From Candidatus Babeliales bacterium (GTDB taxonomy: Bacteria > Babelota > Babeliae > Babelales > RVW-14): DNA of 37,882 nucleotides. The translations under genes were made by a program, and so were the position numbers. The notes below the pieces were generated by a model. The model saw only the letters and a program-made list of their open reading frames with translations, was not told where the DNA came from and ran no database searches. Location of the stretch: positions 1-37,882 of the forward strand of contig JAIERW010000034.1 in NCBI GenBank assembly GCA_019746485.1. Reading direction: 5' to 3'. Position 1 is the stretch's first letter, and each line of letters opens with the position of its first letter. This document shows positions 30,280 through 37,882 of the stretch, in pieces.

Positions 30280-31191
30280 TTACGCGCGAGGGTGTTTTTT
30301 GTTATAAATTTTACGAAGTTCGTTATCGCCAAGATGGGTATAAATCTGTACCGTTGAGATACTTTCATGCCCAAGAATCATTTGCAATGAACGAAGATCG
30401 GCGCCATTTTTGAGTAAGTGAGTTGCTAAAGAATGGCGTAAACTGTGAGGAGAAATATTTTTTTTGATATGCGCTTTAGCCAAAAGATGCTTTAAAATAA
30501 TCCAAAAAGATTGGCGCGAAATTGGCTTAATCTCTTTTTTATACCGTGTTGAAAAGAGATAGTTATTGTGTTCCCTTTCGCCTTCTTTTACCAGCTTTTT
30601 ATAAATATTATCAAGATAAAAATTGAGCAGCTCTAGAATATTTTTTGGTAACGGAATAATACGCTCTTTATTGCCTTTGCCAGAAATTCTTACAAAACCA
30701 GTATCAAACTGAATTTGGTCAACGGTCAGACCAACTAATTCTGAAACACGCATACCTGTGGCGTACATCAAATACAACATAACTTTGTTACGAATGCCTT
30801 TATAACCACGTTCACTGTTGGCAACATCCAAAAGTTTATGTACTTCAGGCTCAGAAAGATATGACGGCAAACTTTGTTCGACCTTAGGAAATATAAGCGC
30901 ATTGGCGCTGTTGTCTAACTGATAACGCTGATTCAAAAAGTTGAACAACAATTTGATGGCTGATATTTTTCGAGAAATTGTTTTGGGAGTAAGTCCCTCT
31001 TCTTTGAGATACTTAAGAAACTGAGTTAGGTGATTTTTTTTACAATCACCTAACTTTATACGAATTTTCTTAAAATATAATTCAAGCTGCTCAATGTCCC
31101 GCTTGTAAGCGTGAAACGTATTGTCTGAAACTCTTTTTTCAGTTAACAAATACGTATGGAACTGGGCAATGTAATCTATGTCCGGTGCCAT
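30280..31191 (-). CDS. xer: Tyrosine recombinase of the XerC/XerD type
   Basis: Chromosome-dimer resolution recombinase, expected to act at a dif site with the divisome. The N-terminal SAM-like DNA-binding domain (residues 5-90: FHTYLLTEKRVSDNTFHAYKRD) is followed by the catalytic domain. Visible active-site residues are Arg in ATGMRVSEL, HSLRH (His and Arg), the LGHESIS His, and Tyr in QIYTH. The end KIYNKKHPRA is the Xer signature. Length 303 is typical. XerC and XerD cannot be told apart by eye. The ribosome-binding site AAAGGAG lies 13 bases before the ATG, longer than usual; an in-frame stop blocks an earlier start. It follows proS after 33 nt. Confidence 0.93.
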   Translation of the reverse strand: MAPDIDYIAQFHTYLLTEKRVSDNTFHAYKRDIEQLELYFKKIRIKLGDCKKNHLTQFLKYLKEEGLTPKTISRKISAIKLLFNFLNQRYQLDNSANALIFPKVEQSLPSYLSEPEVHKLLDVANSERGYKGIRNKVMLYLMYATGMRVSELVGLTVDQIQFDTGFVRISGKGNKERIIPLPKNILELLNFYLDNIYKKLVKEGEREHNNYLFSTRYKKEIKPISRQSFWIILKHLLAKAHIKKNISPHSLRHSLATHLLKNGADLRSLQMILGHESISTVQIYTHLGDNELRKIYNKKHPRA

Positions 31192-31224
31192 AGCTTATAC
31201 GGTACTCCTTTTACGTGGCTATTT

Positions 31225-32661
31225 TTAATAGGCTTTGGCTACCAGAATATCGTTCTTGCTTGGCTGGCCACAAGAAAAACATTTTTTATGGCTTGATTGC
31301 TCTAAAACACAGCGAATGGTACCACTAAATTCTTTTAGGTTTTGTTCACAAGCAGGTGACTCACACCAACCAACTTGATACAAGCCATTATGATCTTTCA
31401 TTTTCTGAGCAAAGTCGGCCAATGTATCTGCCTGGTGCCACTGGCTTGCTCGTTTCTGTTCTGCTCGTTCAAAAAGACCTTTTTGAATTTGTGCAAGTAA
31501 ATCATGCAATGAACTGTTCAATAAATCAAGTGAAACAAAGAGCTTCTTCTTTGCCTTGTCTGGCTCCATGCGGTTGACCAATACCACTTGATTGTTTTCA
31601 ACATCTTTTGGCCCAATTTCAAGACGAACCGGCACGCCGCGCACTTCCCAATGGAAAAATTTTGCACCTGGTGTTTTTTGTTCGTCATCATCAAGCTTAA
31701 CTCTAATGCCTTGCTGCTTAAGATCGGCAGCAATTTTTTGTGCTCGTTCAAGAACCAAGGTCTTTTGATCATCAGATTTAAATATTGGCACTATAACAAC
31801 TTGAATAGGTGCTACTTTTGGTGGCATAATTAAGCCATTTTCGTCGCCATGCGTCATCACTAAGGCACCAATCAAACGAGTTGTTGCGCCCCAGCTGGTG
31901 CAATAAGGAACTTCTTGTTGGCCTTCAGTGTTTTGGAAATACACATCAAAAGCCTCAACAAAGCTTCTGGTCAGCATGTGACTGGTTCCCATTTGCAATG
32001 CTTTACCGTCTTGCATCAACCCCTCAAAAGTATAGGTTGCATCAGCACCAGGAAATCGCTCGCTTTCTGATTTTTGGCCCGTTATAACCGGTATTGCCAA
32101 ATAATCTTGCGCAAGTTCTTTATAAACGCCCAACATATGCAAAGCCATTTCTTGAGCTTCTACTTGTGTGGCATGGGCAGTATGACCTTCTTGCCATAAA
32201 AATTCGCAGGTACGCAAAAATGGTCGTGTTCTCATTTCCCAACGAACAACGTTAGCCCACTGATTAATTTTAAGAGGCAAGTCACGCCATGATTTGATCC
32301 AACGCGAAAACATGAAATAGACCATTGTTTCAGACGTTGGCCTAATAACCAGTGGTTCTTCAAGCTTTTTCCCGCCAGCATGAGTAACTACTGCTACCTC
32401 GGGGGCGAAGCCTTCAACGTGTTTTGCTTCGCGCGTCAAAAATGCTTCGGGAATTAAAAGCGGCATATAAATGTTTTGGGTACCGCTTTCTTTAATTTTT
32501 TCATTTAAAACAGCAACAATGTTTTCCCATAAAGCATAACCATAGGGTCTGATCACAAATGACCCACGGGTTGGGCTTACTGGATCTACCAGCTCTGCTT
32601 GGGAAATAACTTCGTGATACCACTCGGCAAAATTTTCATTAATATTTGGTAGTTTTGTCAT
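31225..32661 (-). CDS. proS: Prolyl-tRNA synthetase, archaeal/eukaryotic type
   Basis: Class II synthetase for tRNA-Pro. Motif 1 (SPTRGSFVIRPYGYALWENI), motif 2 (VVRWEMRTRPFLRTCEFLWQ) and motif 3 (GALVMTHGDENGLIMPPKVAP) are intact. There is no editing insertion between motifs 2 and 3, and the C-terminal extension has four Cys (WCESPAC, then CFSCGQ). Length 478 and the terminal Tyr are characteristic of the archaeal-type ProRS, which also occurs in some bacteria. There is no Shine-Dalgarno; instead a 14-bp perfect palindrome TAACTATATAGTTA (32666-32679) ends four bases before the ATG. Horizontal acquisition in the past is plausible but not shown here. Confidence 0.95.
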   Translation of the reverse strand: MTKLPNINENFAEWYHEVISQAELVDPVSPTRGSFVIRPYGYALWENIVAVLNEKIKESGTQNIYMPLLIPEAFLTREAKHVEGFAPEVAVVTHAGGKKLEEPLVIRPTSETMVYFMFSRWIKSWRDLPLKINQWANVVRWEMRTRPFLRTCEFLWQEGHTAHATQVEAQEMALHMLGVYKELAQDYLAIPVITGQKSESERFPGADATYTFEGLMQDGKALQMGTSHMLTRSFVEAFDVYFQNTEGQQEVPYCTSWGATTRLIGALVMTHGDENGLIMPPKVAPIQVVIVPIFKSDDQKTLVLERAQKIAADLKQQGIRVKLDDDEQKTPGAKFFHWEVRGVPVRLEIGPKDVENNQVVLVNRMEPDKAKKKLFVSLDLLNSSLHDLLAQIQKGLFERAEQKRASQWHQADTLADFAQKMKDHNGLYQVGWCESPACEQNLKEFSGTIRCVLEQSSHKKCFSCGQPSKNDILVAKAY

Positions 32662-32665
32662 AATT

Positions 32666-32679
32666 TAACTATATAGTTA
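32666..32679. repeat. 14-bp perfect palindrome at the proS start
   Basis: TAACTATATAGTTA sits where the Shine-Dalgarno would be. It may be an operator or a weak hairpin; its short AT-rich nature makes chance possible. Confidence 0.5.
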
Positions 32680-32720
32680 TTTAACGGCACTGTTCATAGT
32701 ACGTATTCGGCAGTATACCA

Positions 32721-34259
32721 TTATTTTTTCTTTGTTAAAAGCTCTGCTATACGTGTAATTGCTGGATGAGCCGTATAGTTACTATTCATTGAATCAGCAA
32801 CTCTAATGTGCACACCATTTTTTGCTGTTTCGTCTGGCACAAAAAACGCCGTAACCCAGTGCGCAACTCCTCTACGCCCACCATCGGCAGATCTCATTGC
32901 TCGATCATTACTTGCCGTATTTAGCAAAATACCGAATGGTTCTTTATTGTTTCTGAACGCTTGATAACGTTCACACAAGCCACCGTTTGCCACAAACTCA
33001 AGACCTCCAGCTTGTTGAAACGCTGCTAGATTTTGTTGTCCATCTTCTTGGGTTAAGAAATTTATGTTATCTTGGCCAGCAACCGCTACCAGATCAGCCC
33101 ACTGTTCAGATAATTGATACGTATTAAGATTTTCTTGATTTCTTAAGAAAGCAAGCCGATTTCTATCTTCTCCAATATTATCCAAATGAAACTCTAGCGC
33201 ACGCCATTGGGCTAAGAAATCTAAATCACAAACATTACGTAAGGCATCTTGCGCGGGAATAAGAACAATGCGATGTTCTTCATCAAGCTTAAACTTTGCA
33301 ATTAATTCTTGTAAAGATTGCTCATCTAATGCTTCTCCAAGCTTTTGAGACCTTCTCCAGGTTGTCCAGGCGGTAAGACGTTCTTTTAAAAGATTCTTAT
33401 CATTAATAAGCTTTTCTATTTCTTCTTCGCTGCCACCCTCACTAAATACAAGCTGATTATGAAGTGCATGAAATGAGCAGGTAAGACCACTCTGAGTAGG
33501 AACTCTAAATTGCTTAACATCAAAAATCGTATTCAAGTTTTTAAATCGTCTTTGCTCTTCAATCTTTGGCAAAATATAAAAATAAGTAATTAAGCCGCCG
33601 ATGACTAATAATGTTGCTCCAACAAGTAATTTATGTGAACAAACAAACTCCCAAGGGCGATAAATGGTAAAATCAACCGCATCATCCCAAAGATCAATCC
33701 GAAATAACTCTTCAGCTTCTAAACACATTGCAAGTTGTTGATTAAATCTGATAATTTGATTAAAAAGGCTTAGATCGTCAAAGGTAAGACTATCTTTTCG
33801 TTTCAAGCAATACTCTGTTATAACCCTGTTAAATTTTTCCATTTGTATACTAAAAGCACGCAAATGACGTGGTTTAATATTCTCAAGACCATTGAAGTGA
33901 TTGCATAAATTAACAAACTTGTACTTTATTTCGGGATTTTTAGATAAGCACCCGGTATTAAATCCATCTACTATATTGTTGAACAGTTCTTTGGATTCTT
34001 GAATAAATTTAACTACATTGTCGTGAATTTGCTGATCGGCTGCAGTTGCTTCTTGTTCATTAATATCAATAAGCAATTCAATTCCCTGTAAAACCTTATA
34101 CAAACTCAGATCTTCAATAACAATGTTATATGATTTTTTACGCTGATAAATTTGAGCTGCACTGGGATGAGAATCAACAGACGCTTCTTTTTCTGCCGCA
34201 AAAGCCTGACATATTGACATAACCAAAAAGAAAACGAGCAGAATGCTTTTTATTTTCAT
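32721..34259 (-). CDS. Exported membrane protein with papain-like cysteine protease signature
   Basis: 512 residues. Signal peptide MKIKSILLVFFLVMSICQAFA; helical region to about 205; a membrane helix at 209-230 (KLLVGATLLVIGGLITYFYIL); then a C-terminal domain. This has Gln256 and Cys261 in PTQSGLTCSFHALHN, His467 in GVAHWVTAFFV and Asp489 in IRVADSMNSN. The order Cys-His-Asp/Asn with a Gln just before the Cys is that of papain-fold proteases, including bacterial deubiquitinase-like effectors. The G-x-x-C-x-x-H-A-L-x-N string is reminiscent of those families. The family is not identified with certainty. AAGGGA precedes the ATG. It is divergent from gmk, with overlapping promoters. A role on host proteins or in envelope turnover is inferred. 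Confidence 0.68.
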   Translation of the reverse strand: MKIKSILLVFFLVMSICQAFAAEKEASVDSHPSAAQIYQRKKSYNIVIEDLSLYKVLQGIELLIDINEQEATAADQQIHDNVVKFIQESKELFNNIVDGFNTGCLSKNPEIKYKFVNLCNHFNGLENIKPRHLRAFSIQMEKFNRVITEYCLKRKDSLTFDDLSLFNQIIRFNQQLAMCLEAEELFRIDLWDDAVDFTIYRPWEFVCSHKLLVGATLLVIGGLITYFYILPKIEEQRRFKNLNTIFDVKQFRVPTQSGLTCSFHALHNQLVFSEGGSEEEIEKLINDKNLLKERLTAWTTWRRSQKLGEALDEQSLQELIAKFKLDEEHRIVLIPAQDALRNVCDLDFLAQWRALEFHLDNIGEDRNRLAFLRNQENLNTYQLSEQWADLVAVAGQDNINFLTQEDGQQNLAAFQQAGGLEFVANGGLCERYQAFRNNKEPFGILLNTASNDRAMRSADGGRRGVAHWVTAFFVPDETAKNGVHIRVADSMNSNYTAHPAITRIAELLTKKK

Positions 34260-34287
34260 GTGATCCCTTTATTGAATTTGTTACATC

Positions 34288-34315
34288 TTGTTTTCTCATT
34301 AGATTAGAATATAAT
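34288..34315 (+). promoter_or_regulatory. Predicted gmk promoter
   Basis: TTGTTT (34288-34293), 16-bp spacer, perfect TATAAT (34310-34315). The leader would be about 110 nt. Confidence 0.6.
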
Positions 34316-34335
34316 GAGTGCAACAATTTAATCAA
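34308..34335 (-). promoter_or_regulatory. Predicted promoter of the protease-like gene, overlapping the gmk promoter
   Basis: TTGATT (34335-34330), 16-bp spacer, TATATT (34313-34308) on the minus strand. Its -10 shares four bases with the gmk -10, so RNA polymerase cannot occupy both at once. Confidence 0.55.
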
Positions 34336-34432
34336 TAATCTGGCAAAAAACAAACTTTGTATAAAATGATGCTAAATTGCTTCATTATGTAACTTGTTTT
34401 GCGCATTTTGTAATTAAACTAAGGCACAAATA

Positions 34433-35023
34433 ATGACACAACACGAGAAAAAACATGGTAAGCTCTTTGTTATTTCTGCACCGTCTGGTGGTGGTAAAAC
34501 CTCTCTTACCAATTGTGTCATAGCAAAACTCAGCTCAAGTATCCCTCTAGAAAAAGTAGCTACCTACACATCTCGCTCGCCGCGTTTTAACGAAAAAAAC
34601 GGGAAAGACTATTATTTTGTTTCTCGAACCGACTTTATGAAAAAAATAGAAGACGGTTTTTTTTTGGAAACAACCGAATATAATGGCGAGTTTTATGGTT
34701 CTCCCGCTTCAATTATTACCGATCTAAAGAAAGGTAAATCGCTTATTTTGGTGGCTGATTGGGATGGGGCAAAAAAAATACTTAGTTTGATCGACAATCC
34801 AGTTTTAATTTGGATTGTACCACCCAGCCTTGACGCTCTTAAAGAGCGTATCGAAATGCGTGGCACCGAAAAACCTGAGCAAATTGAAGCTCGTATTAAA
34901 CTTGCCAAAGTTGAGCTTATGCACGAACGCGTTAGCAAGATATTTAATTACTGGGTTTTTAACGATAACTTTGAGCGTGCAACCCAAGAAATCATCTCAA
35001 TTATTCAAAAGGAATTGGCTTAA
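34433..35023 (+). CDS. gmk: Guanylate kinase
   Basis: Converts GMP and ATP to GDP and ADP. The P-loop is SAPSGGGKTSL near residues 15-25; the GMP-binding segment has YTSRSPRFNEKNGKDYYFVS and ETTEYNGEFYGSP. The lid/arginine region RIEMRGTEKPEQIEARI is present. Length 196 is typical. The last 23 nt overlap the end of the convergent EamA gene. Confidence 0.96.
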   Translation: MTQHEKKHGKLFVISAPSGGGKTSLTNCVIAKLSSSIPLEKVATYTSRSPRFNEKNGKDYYFVSRTDFMKKIEDGFFLETTEYNGEFYGSPASIITDLKKGKSLILVADWDGAKKILSLIDNPVLIWIVPPSLDALKERIEMRGTEKPEQIEARIKLAKVELMHERVSKIFNYWVFNDNFERATQEIISIIQKELA

Positions 35024-35927
35024 TAGACCCTTTTTTAGCTCTATTGCTACGCAATTCATCTTGATAAAACAAATACAATCCAATAGTTATTAAGCCAAGC
35101 GAAGCAAAAGTTTGCCAAGCAAGCGTTCCACCCATAAATAACCAATCATACAACGTTCCAAAACATGGACATAAAAAACCAGAAAACGATAAGAACGTTA
35201 TTGAATAGCGCTGTAAAAGCCACGAATACATATTATAGAAAACAATATTTGCTGTAATAATTAATAAAAACACCCACATCATAAACGGCCAAAAATCTTT
35301 AATTGGCGAAGAAAATCCTTCAAATACCGCTGACGTTGCAAGACTCATAATGCCGCCCATAAACATGGCAATACCATTGATCAAGCCAAAGCTATACCCT
35401 TTTTTCATCAGCTGACTTACCAAAAACCATGCATAAGTTGCCGACACAACGGCGATCATCAAAACACCTTCAGGAAGGGAAATTCGCCACAACTCCATAG
35501 ACAATTCACTCCCCGATGCTTGGGCTAATAATGTTGGCATAAGCCCGCCAATACCAATCATAACACCCAAGAGCTTTTTAAAACTCAAGCGCTCTTTGAG
35601 TAAAAAATATGACAAGAGTGCGGCGATAAACGGTGTGGCTGAATAAATTATGGTAGTTTTTAAGGCAGAAACATATTGTAATGACCAAAACTCAAGCACA
35701 AAAGCCAAATAAATATGGAATACTGTTGTTTTAAAAAAGAGAAACCAATCTTCTCGTTTTGGCATAGCAGTTTTACGATTCAAAAAAAACTGACTACCCC
35801 ACAATAAGCTTCCTGCAATAATCATACGAAAACCAATAAGAAAACAGGGCTTAGCATATGAAACAGCTTCTTTAGCAAAAATGAAAGTACTTGCAAGAAT
35901 TGCATATAAAATCACGACTAAAATCAT
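35001..35927 (-). CDS. EamA/DMT-family membrane transporter
   Basis: 308 residues with ten predicted membrane helices in two EamA halves. The first half has FLIGFRMIIAGSLLWGSQF and ALKTTIIYSATPFIAALLSYFLLKERLS; the second has SITFLSFSGFLCPCFGTLYDWLFMGG near its end. The family exports metabolites or imports nucleotides/amino acids; substrate unknown. Third gene of the ymdB operon, 23 nt after the permease, with AAGGGA before the ATG. Confidence 0.87.
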   Translation of the reverse strand: MILVVILYAILASTFIFAKEAVSYAKPCFLIGFRMIIAGSLLWGSQFFLNRKTAMPKREDWFLFFKTTVFHIYLAFVLEFWSLQYVSALKTTIIYSATPFIAALLSYFLLKERLSFKKLLGVMIGIGGLMPTLLAQASGSELSMELWRISLPEGVLMIAVVSATYAWFLVSQLMKKGYSFGLINGIAMFMGGIMSLATSAVFEGFSSPIKDFWPFMMWVFLLIITANIVFYNMYSWLLQRYSITFLSFSGFLCPCFGTLYDWLFMGGTLAWQTFASLGLITIGLYLFYQDELRSNRAKKGSIKPIPFE

Positions 35928-35950
35928 AGCTTTCCCTTTAGTTGAATTTT

Positions 35951-36991
35951 CTAAATCCTTGAACGATACAAAGAATAACAGCCTAACAAAATTATACTAG
36001 GTATTCCATAGAAACATACTAGCGAAAGTAATGGCGCAGCAATAAAAATACCGCCAAGCGCTGTGCAGCAATACATGCTTAAAAATAGTACGCCACTTAA
36101 CAGCAAAGAACTTACCATTTCATATTGTTTTTTGCGCACAAAAAACAGCAAAAAGATTGCCAGTAAGGGCATAATAAATTGCCACAAGCCCTGGGAAAGC
36201 CGTTTGTGCAATTCAATGAATACGTGCGGGTTACTATCTTTTTCTTCGTATAACCGTTTATAGCCCCACAACTTAAGATGATAATCAAAACTATTTGCCT
36301 GCTCTTTATAAAATAACGCACCAAGATTTATAAGCGTTTTTTCAAAAAAAGCATGATAAAATCGGCCTGTCACTTGAACGTGCATAGAGCCATTTACAAG
36401 CTCAAGTTCATGCTGACACATGATGCCACTTTGTGCACAAAAAACATACCGCTCGTTATTTTTATTATTAAGCGCAAAAAAAAGATTTTCAAATTGATAC
36501 CTGCCAGGCATTATCTCTTGTTTGTTTTTGCAATAAAAGGCAACACCAGGGATTGGGCTGTGCAAAATATTGATGGGAAGCTCGTGCAGGTGCGCGCGCG
36601 CTGCCTCTACCACAAGCTCTTTTCCCTTGATATAACTTTGTGGCGCCCACTCAAGTACCAGTGGGAGATAGCATGCTGCCACCAAAAATGAAAAAAATAC
36701 GGTAGCTAAAACAAAAGCTCGCCGCGCCTTTGAAAAAAAATAAAAAAACAAAAGTTCGTCATTACGCGCCAATGCATTAAACACCATACTTACCGCTAAA
36801 ACGGCCGAAAAAGGTAAAGCATAAAGTGCAACTAATGGCACCATAGTACCAAAAACTAATGGAATCATAGCAAATGATTGCACCATAGAAAGGCGCAAAA
36901 ACAAGTTAGTTGCTGCAAATAAAAAAGTGAAGGCTCCAAAAAAGCAGAAAAAAAATCTAAGAAATCTAGAAAGAAAATAGAAAAATAGCAT
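35951..36991 (-). CDS. LptF/LptG-family permease
   Basis: 346 residues from the ATG at 36991; a TTG one codon earlier is possible. Six membrane helices in the LptF/G pattern: three N-terminal (about 5-28, 45-75, 88-112), a periplasmic jellyroll domain (about 115-265) and three C-terminal. The conserved MVPLVALYALPFSAVLAVSMVFNALARNDE matches the YjgP/YjgQ loop after helix 2. These proteins with LptB extract lipopolysaccharide. Only one copy is here, so either the partner is elsewhere or it works as a homodimer. It starts within a few bases of the ymdB stop. Confidence 0.85.
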   Translation of the reverse strand: MLFFYFLSRFLRFFFCFFGAFTFLFAATNLFLRLSMVQSFAMIPLVFGTMVPLVALYALPFSAVLAVSMVFNALARNDELLFFYFFSKARRAFVLATVFFSFLVAACYLPLVLEWAPQSYIKGKELVVEAARAHLHELPINILHSPIPGVAFYCKNKQEIMPGRYQFENLFFALNNKNNERYVFCAQSGIMCQHELELVNGSMHVQVTGRFYHAFFEKTLINLGALFYKEQANSFDYHLKLWGYKRLYEEKDSNPHVFIELHKRLSQGLWQFIMPLLAIFLLFFVRKKQYEMVSSLLLSGVLFLSMYCCTALGGIFIAAPLLSLVCFYGIPSIILLGCYSLYRSRI

Positions 36992-36997
36992 CAACTA

Positions 36998-37840
36998 CTA
37001 CTTCTTGTCGTTCTCAGGTTCCGACTCAACAATAAGGTCTTTGTCAATAATACGAATACGTTCAAACCGTACGGCTTTGCCGGTATCTGCATCAACTTCA
37101 ACAAAAATGCCGCTCAATAAAAGTGGGCTGCTGCTTTCTACCTGAAACTTACCAAAGCGGTGTTGAATTAAGAAACGATTGAGAATGCTTTTATACTGCA
37201 TGCCAATAACTGAATTAAGCGATCCTGAAAAACCAAGATCAGTAATATAGCTTGTGCCACCCGGTAAAATTCGATCGTCGGCCGTTTGAACATGAGTATG
37301 CGTACCGTAAACACCCGAAACTTTACCATCAAGATAATAGCCCATGGTTACTTTTTCAGACGTTGCTTCTCCATGAAAATCTACAAAGATAATTTTTGTT
37401 TTATGCTTTAAAAACTCAATTAAAGATTCGACAGCTCTAAATGGGCAATCTACCAGTTCATTAACAAAAACACGACCATGAATATTGATTACCGCAACAG
37501 TTTGGCCGTTAACATTGGCCAACGCATACCCCTTACCCGGGCAGGTTGAGGGATAGTTAGCGGGACGAATAACATCGTCCCGCTCATTAAATGCATTATA
37601 AACGTCTTTGCTATCAAAGGCATGGTTACCAGTGGTTATTATTGTAGCGCCGGCACTTTTAAGCGCCTGAATGGTTTTTGGTGTGATACCATTGCCATTT
37701 TTTGCTGAGTTTTCACCATTTACAAAAACTGCATCGAGGTTGTATTGCTCTTTGAGCTTTGGCACCCATTTCTGAAATACGCTAATGCCTGGAGTTCCTA
37801 CAACATCGCCAATAAATATAAACCTGAGTAATTGCGCCAT
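36998..37840 (-). CDS. ymdB: YmdB-family metallophosphoesterase
   Basis: Cytoplasmic calcineurin-like phosphoesterase of the YmdB/TIGR00282 family; characterised members hydrolyse 2',3'-cyclic nucleotides. Metal-binding motifs: FIGDVVG (about 9-15), VNGENSAKNGNG (about 40-51), TTGNHAFD (about 69-76), FVDFHGEATSEK (about 151-162) and GTHTHVQTAD (about 178-187). Length 280 is slightly above the usual 260-265 because of a short Glu/Lys tail. AAGGA precedes the ATG at nine bases. First gene of the operon with the LptF/G-like permease and the EamA transporter. Confidence 0.93.
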   Translation of the reverse strand: MAQLLRFIFIGDVVGTPGISVFQKWVPKLKEQYNLDAVFVNGENSAKNGNGITPKTIQALKSAGATIITTGNHAFDSKDVYNAFNERDDVIRPANYPSTCPGKGYALANVNGQTVAVINIHGRVFVNELVDCPFRAVESLIEFLKHKTKIIFVDFHGEATSEKVTMGYYLDGKVSGVYGTHTHVQTADDRILPGGTSYITDLGFSGSLNSVIGMQYKSILNRFLIQHRFGKFQVESSSPLLLSGIFVEVDADTGKAVRFERIRIIDKDLIVESEPENDKK

Positions 37841-37882
37841 GAAGCATAATCCTTTTTATCGTGCTGCTTGTATAAATCGTTT

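Noticed and set aside
1-37882. tRNA, rRNA, CRISPR array, insertion sequence or prophage
   Set aside because: No cloverleaf-like sequence, conserved rRNA string, regularly spaced repeat or transposase/integrase other than the Xer-type recombinase was seen.

Overview
The window reads as a chromosomal segment of a reduced, AT-rich, Gram-negative-type bacterium living with a eukaryotic host. The best fit is Candidatus Dependentiae (TM6/Babeliae). This is an inference from gene content: many Sec-signal ankyrin proteins that share a signal peptide ending in AMPAASS, poly-serine linkers, envelope genes implying an outer membrane (Lnt, LolC/E-like, LptF/G-like), and a thin informational core. No rRNA, tRNA, CRISPR array, transposase or phage gene was seen.

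Layout. 1-2550: a secreted coiled-coil protein and a LolC/E-like permease (+). 2554-6631: two paralogous exported proteins (-) with the same C-terminal ATP-grasp-like domain, one carrying ankyrin repeats and one a long low-complexity stalk. 6638-7223: a gene-free divergent region with a GC-rich hairpin repeat and a perfect 22-bp inverted repeat. 7224-10112: ileS (+). 10173-14826: four secreted ankyrin genes (-); three form a probable operon whose gene boundaries are near-identical 136-nt repeats. 15046-17616: a four-gene secreted/membrane operon (-) ending in a 35-codon membrane peptide. 17729-19021: three overlapping pseudopilin genes (+). 19028-22633: a 1201-residue secreted protein (-). 22748-26967: lnt-rplI-dnaB, a small secreted protein, and ruvC (+). 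26968-27917: a convergent gene-free region. 27918-32661: recF, dnaN, a Xer recombinase and an archaeal-type proS (-). 32721-34259: a secreted protein with a papain-like Cys-His-Asp signature (-). 34433-35023: gmk (+). 35001-37840: ymdB, an LptF/G-like permease and an EamA transporter (-).

The most notable signal is in 26968-27917. Two sibling elements on the minus strand each consist of a shared 5' nonamer, a shared core complementary to a ribosome-binding site plus AUG (CUUCAUUACUACUCUCCUUU), and a rho-independent terminator. All three non-Watson-Crick positions in the two terminator stems are G-U wobbles only in the minus-strand RNA, so the RNA is very probably minus-sense. They look like a pair of anti-Shine-Dalgarno small RNAs.

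Working together: the informational genes (ileS, proS, gmk, rplI, dnaB, dnaN, recF, ruvC, xer) are the household core. Lnt, LolC/E-like and LptF/G-like proteins maintain a lipoprotein/LPS envelope. The ankyrin, ATP-grasp-like and cysteine-protease-like exported proteins are candidate host-interaction factors, and several carry short basic clusters resembling nuclear localisation signals. Eight of the promoters proposed here share a 16-bp spacer.
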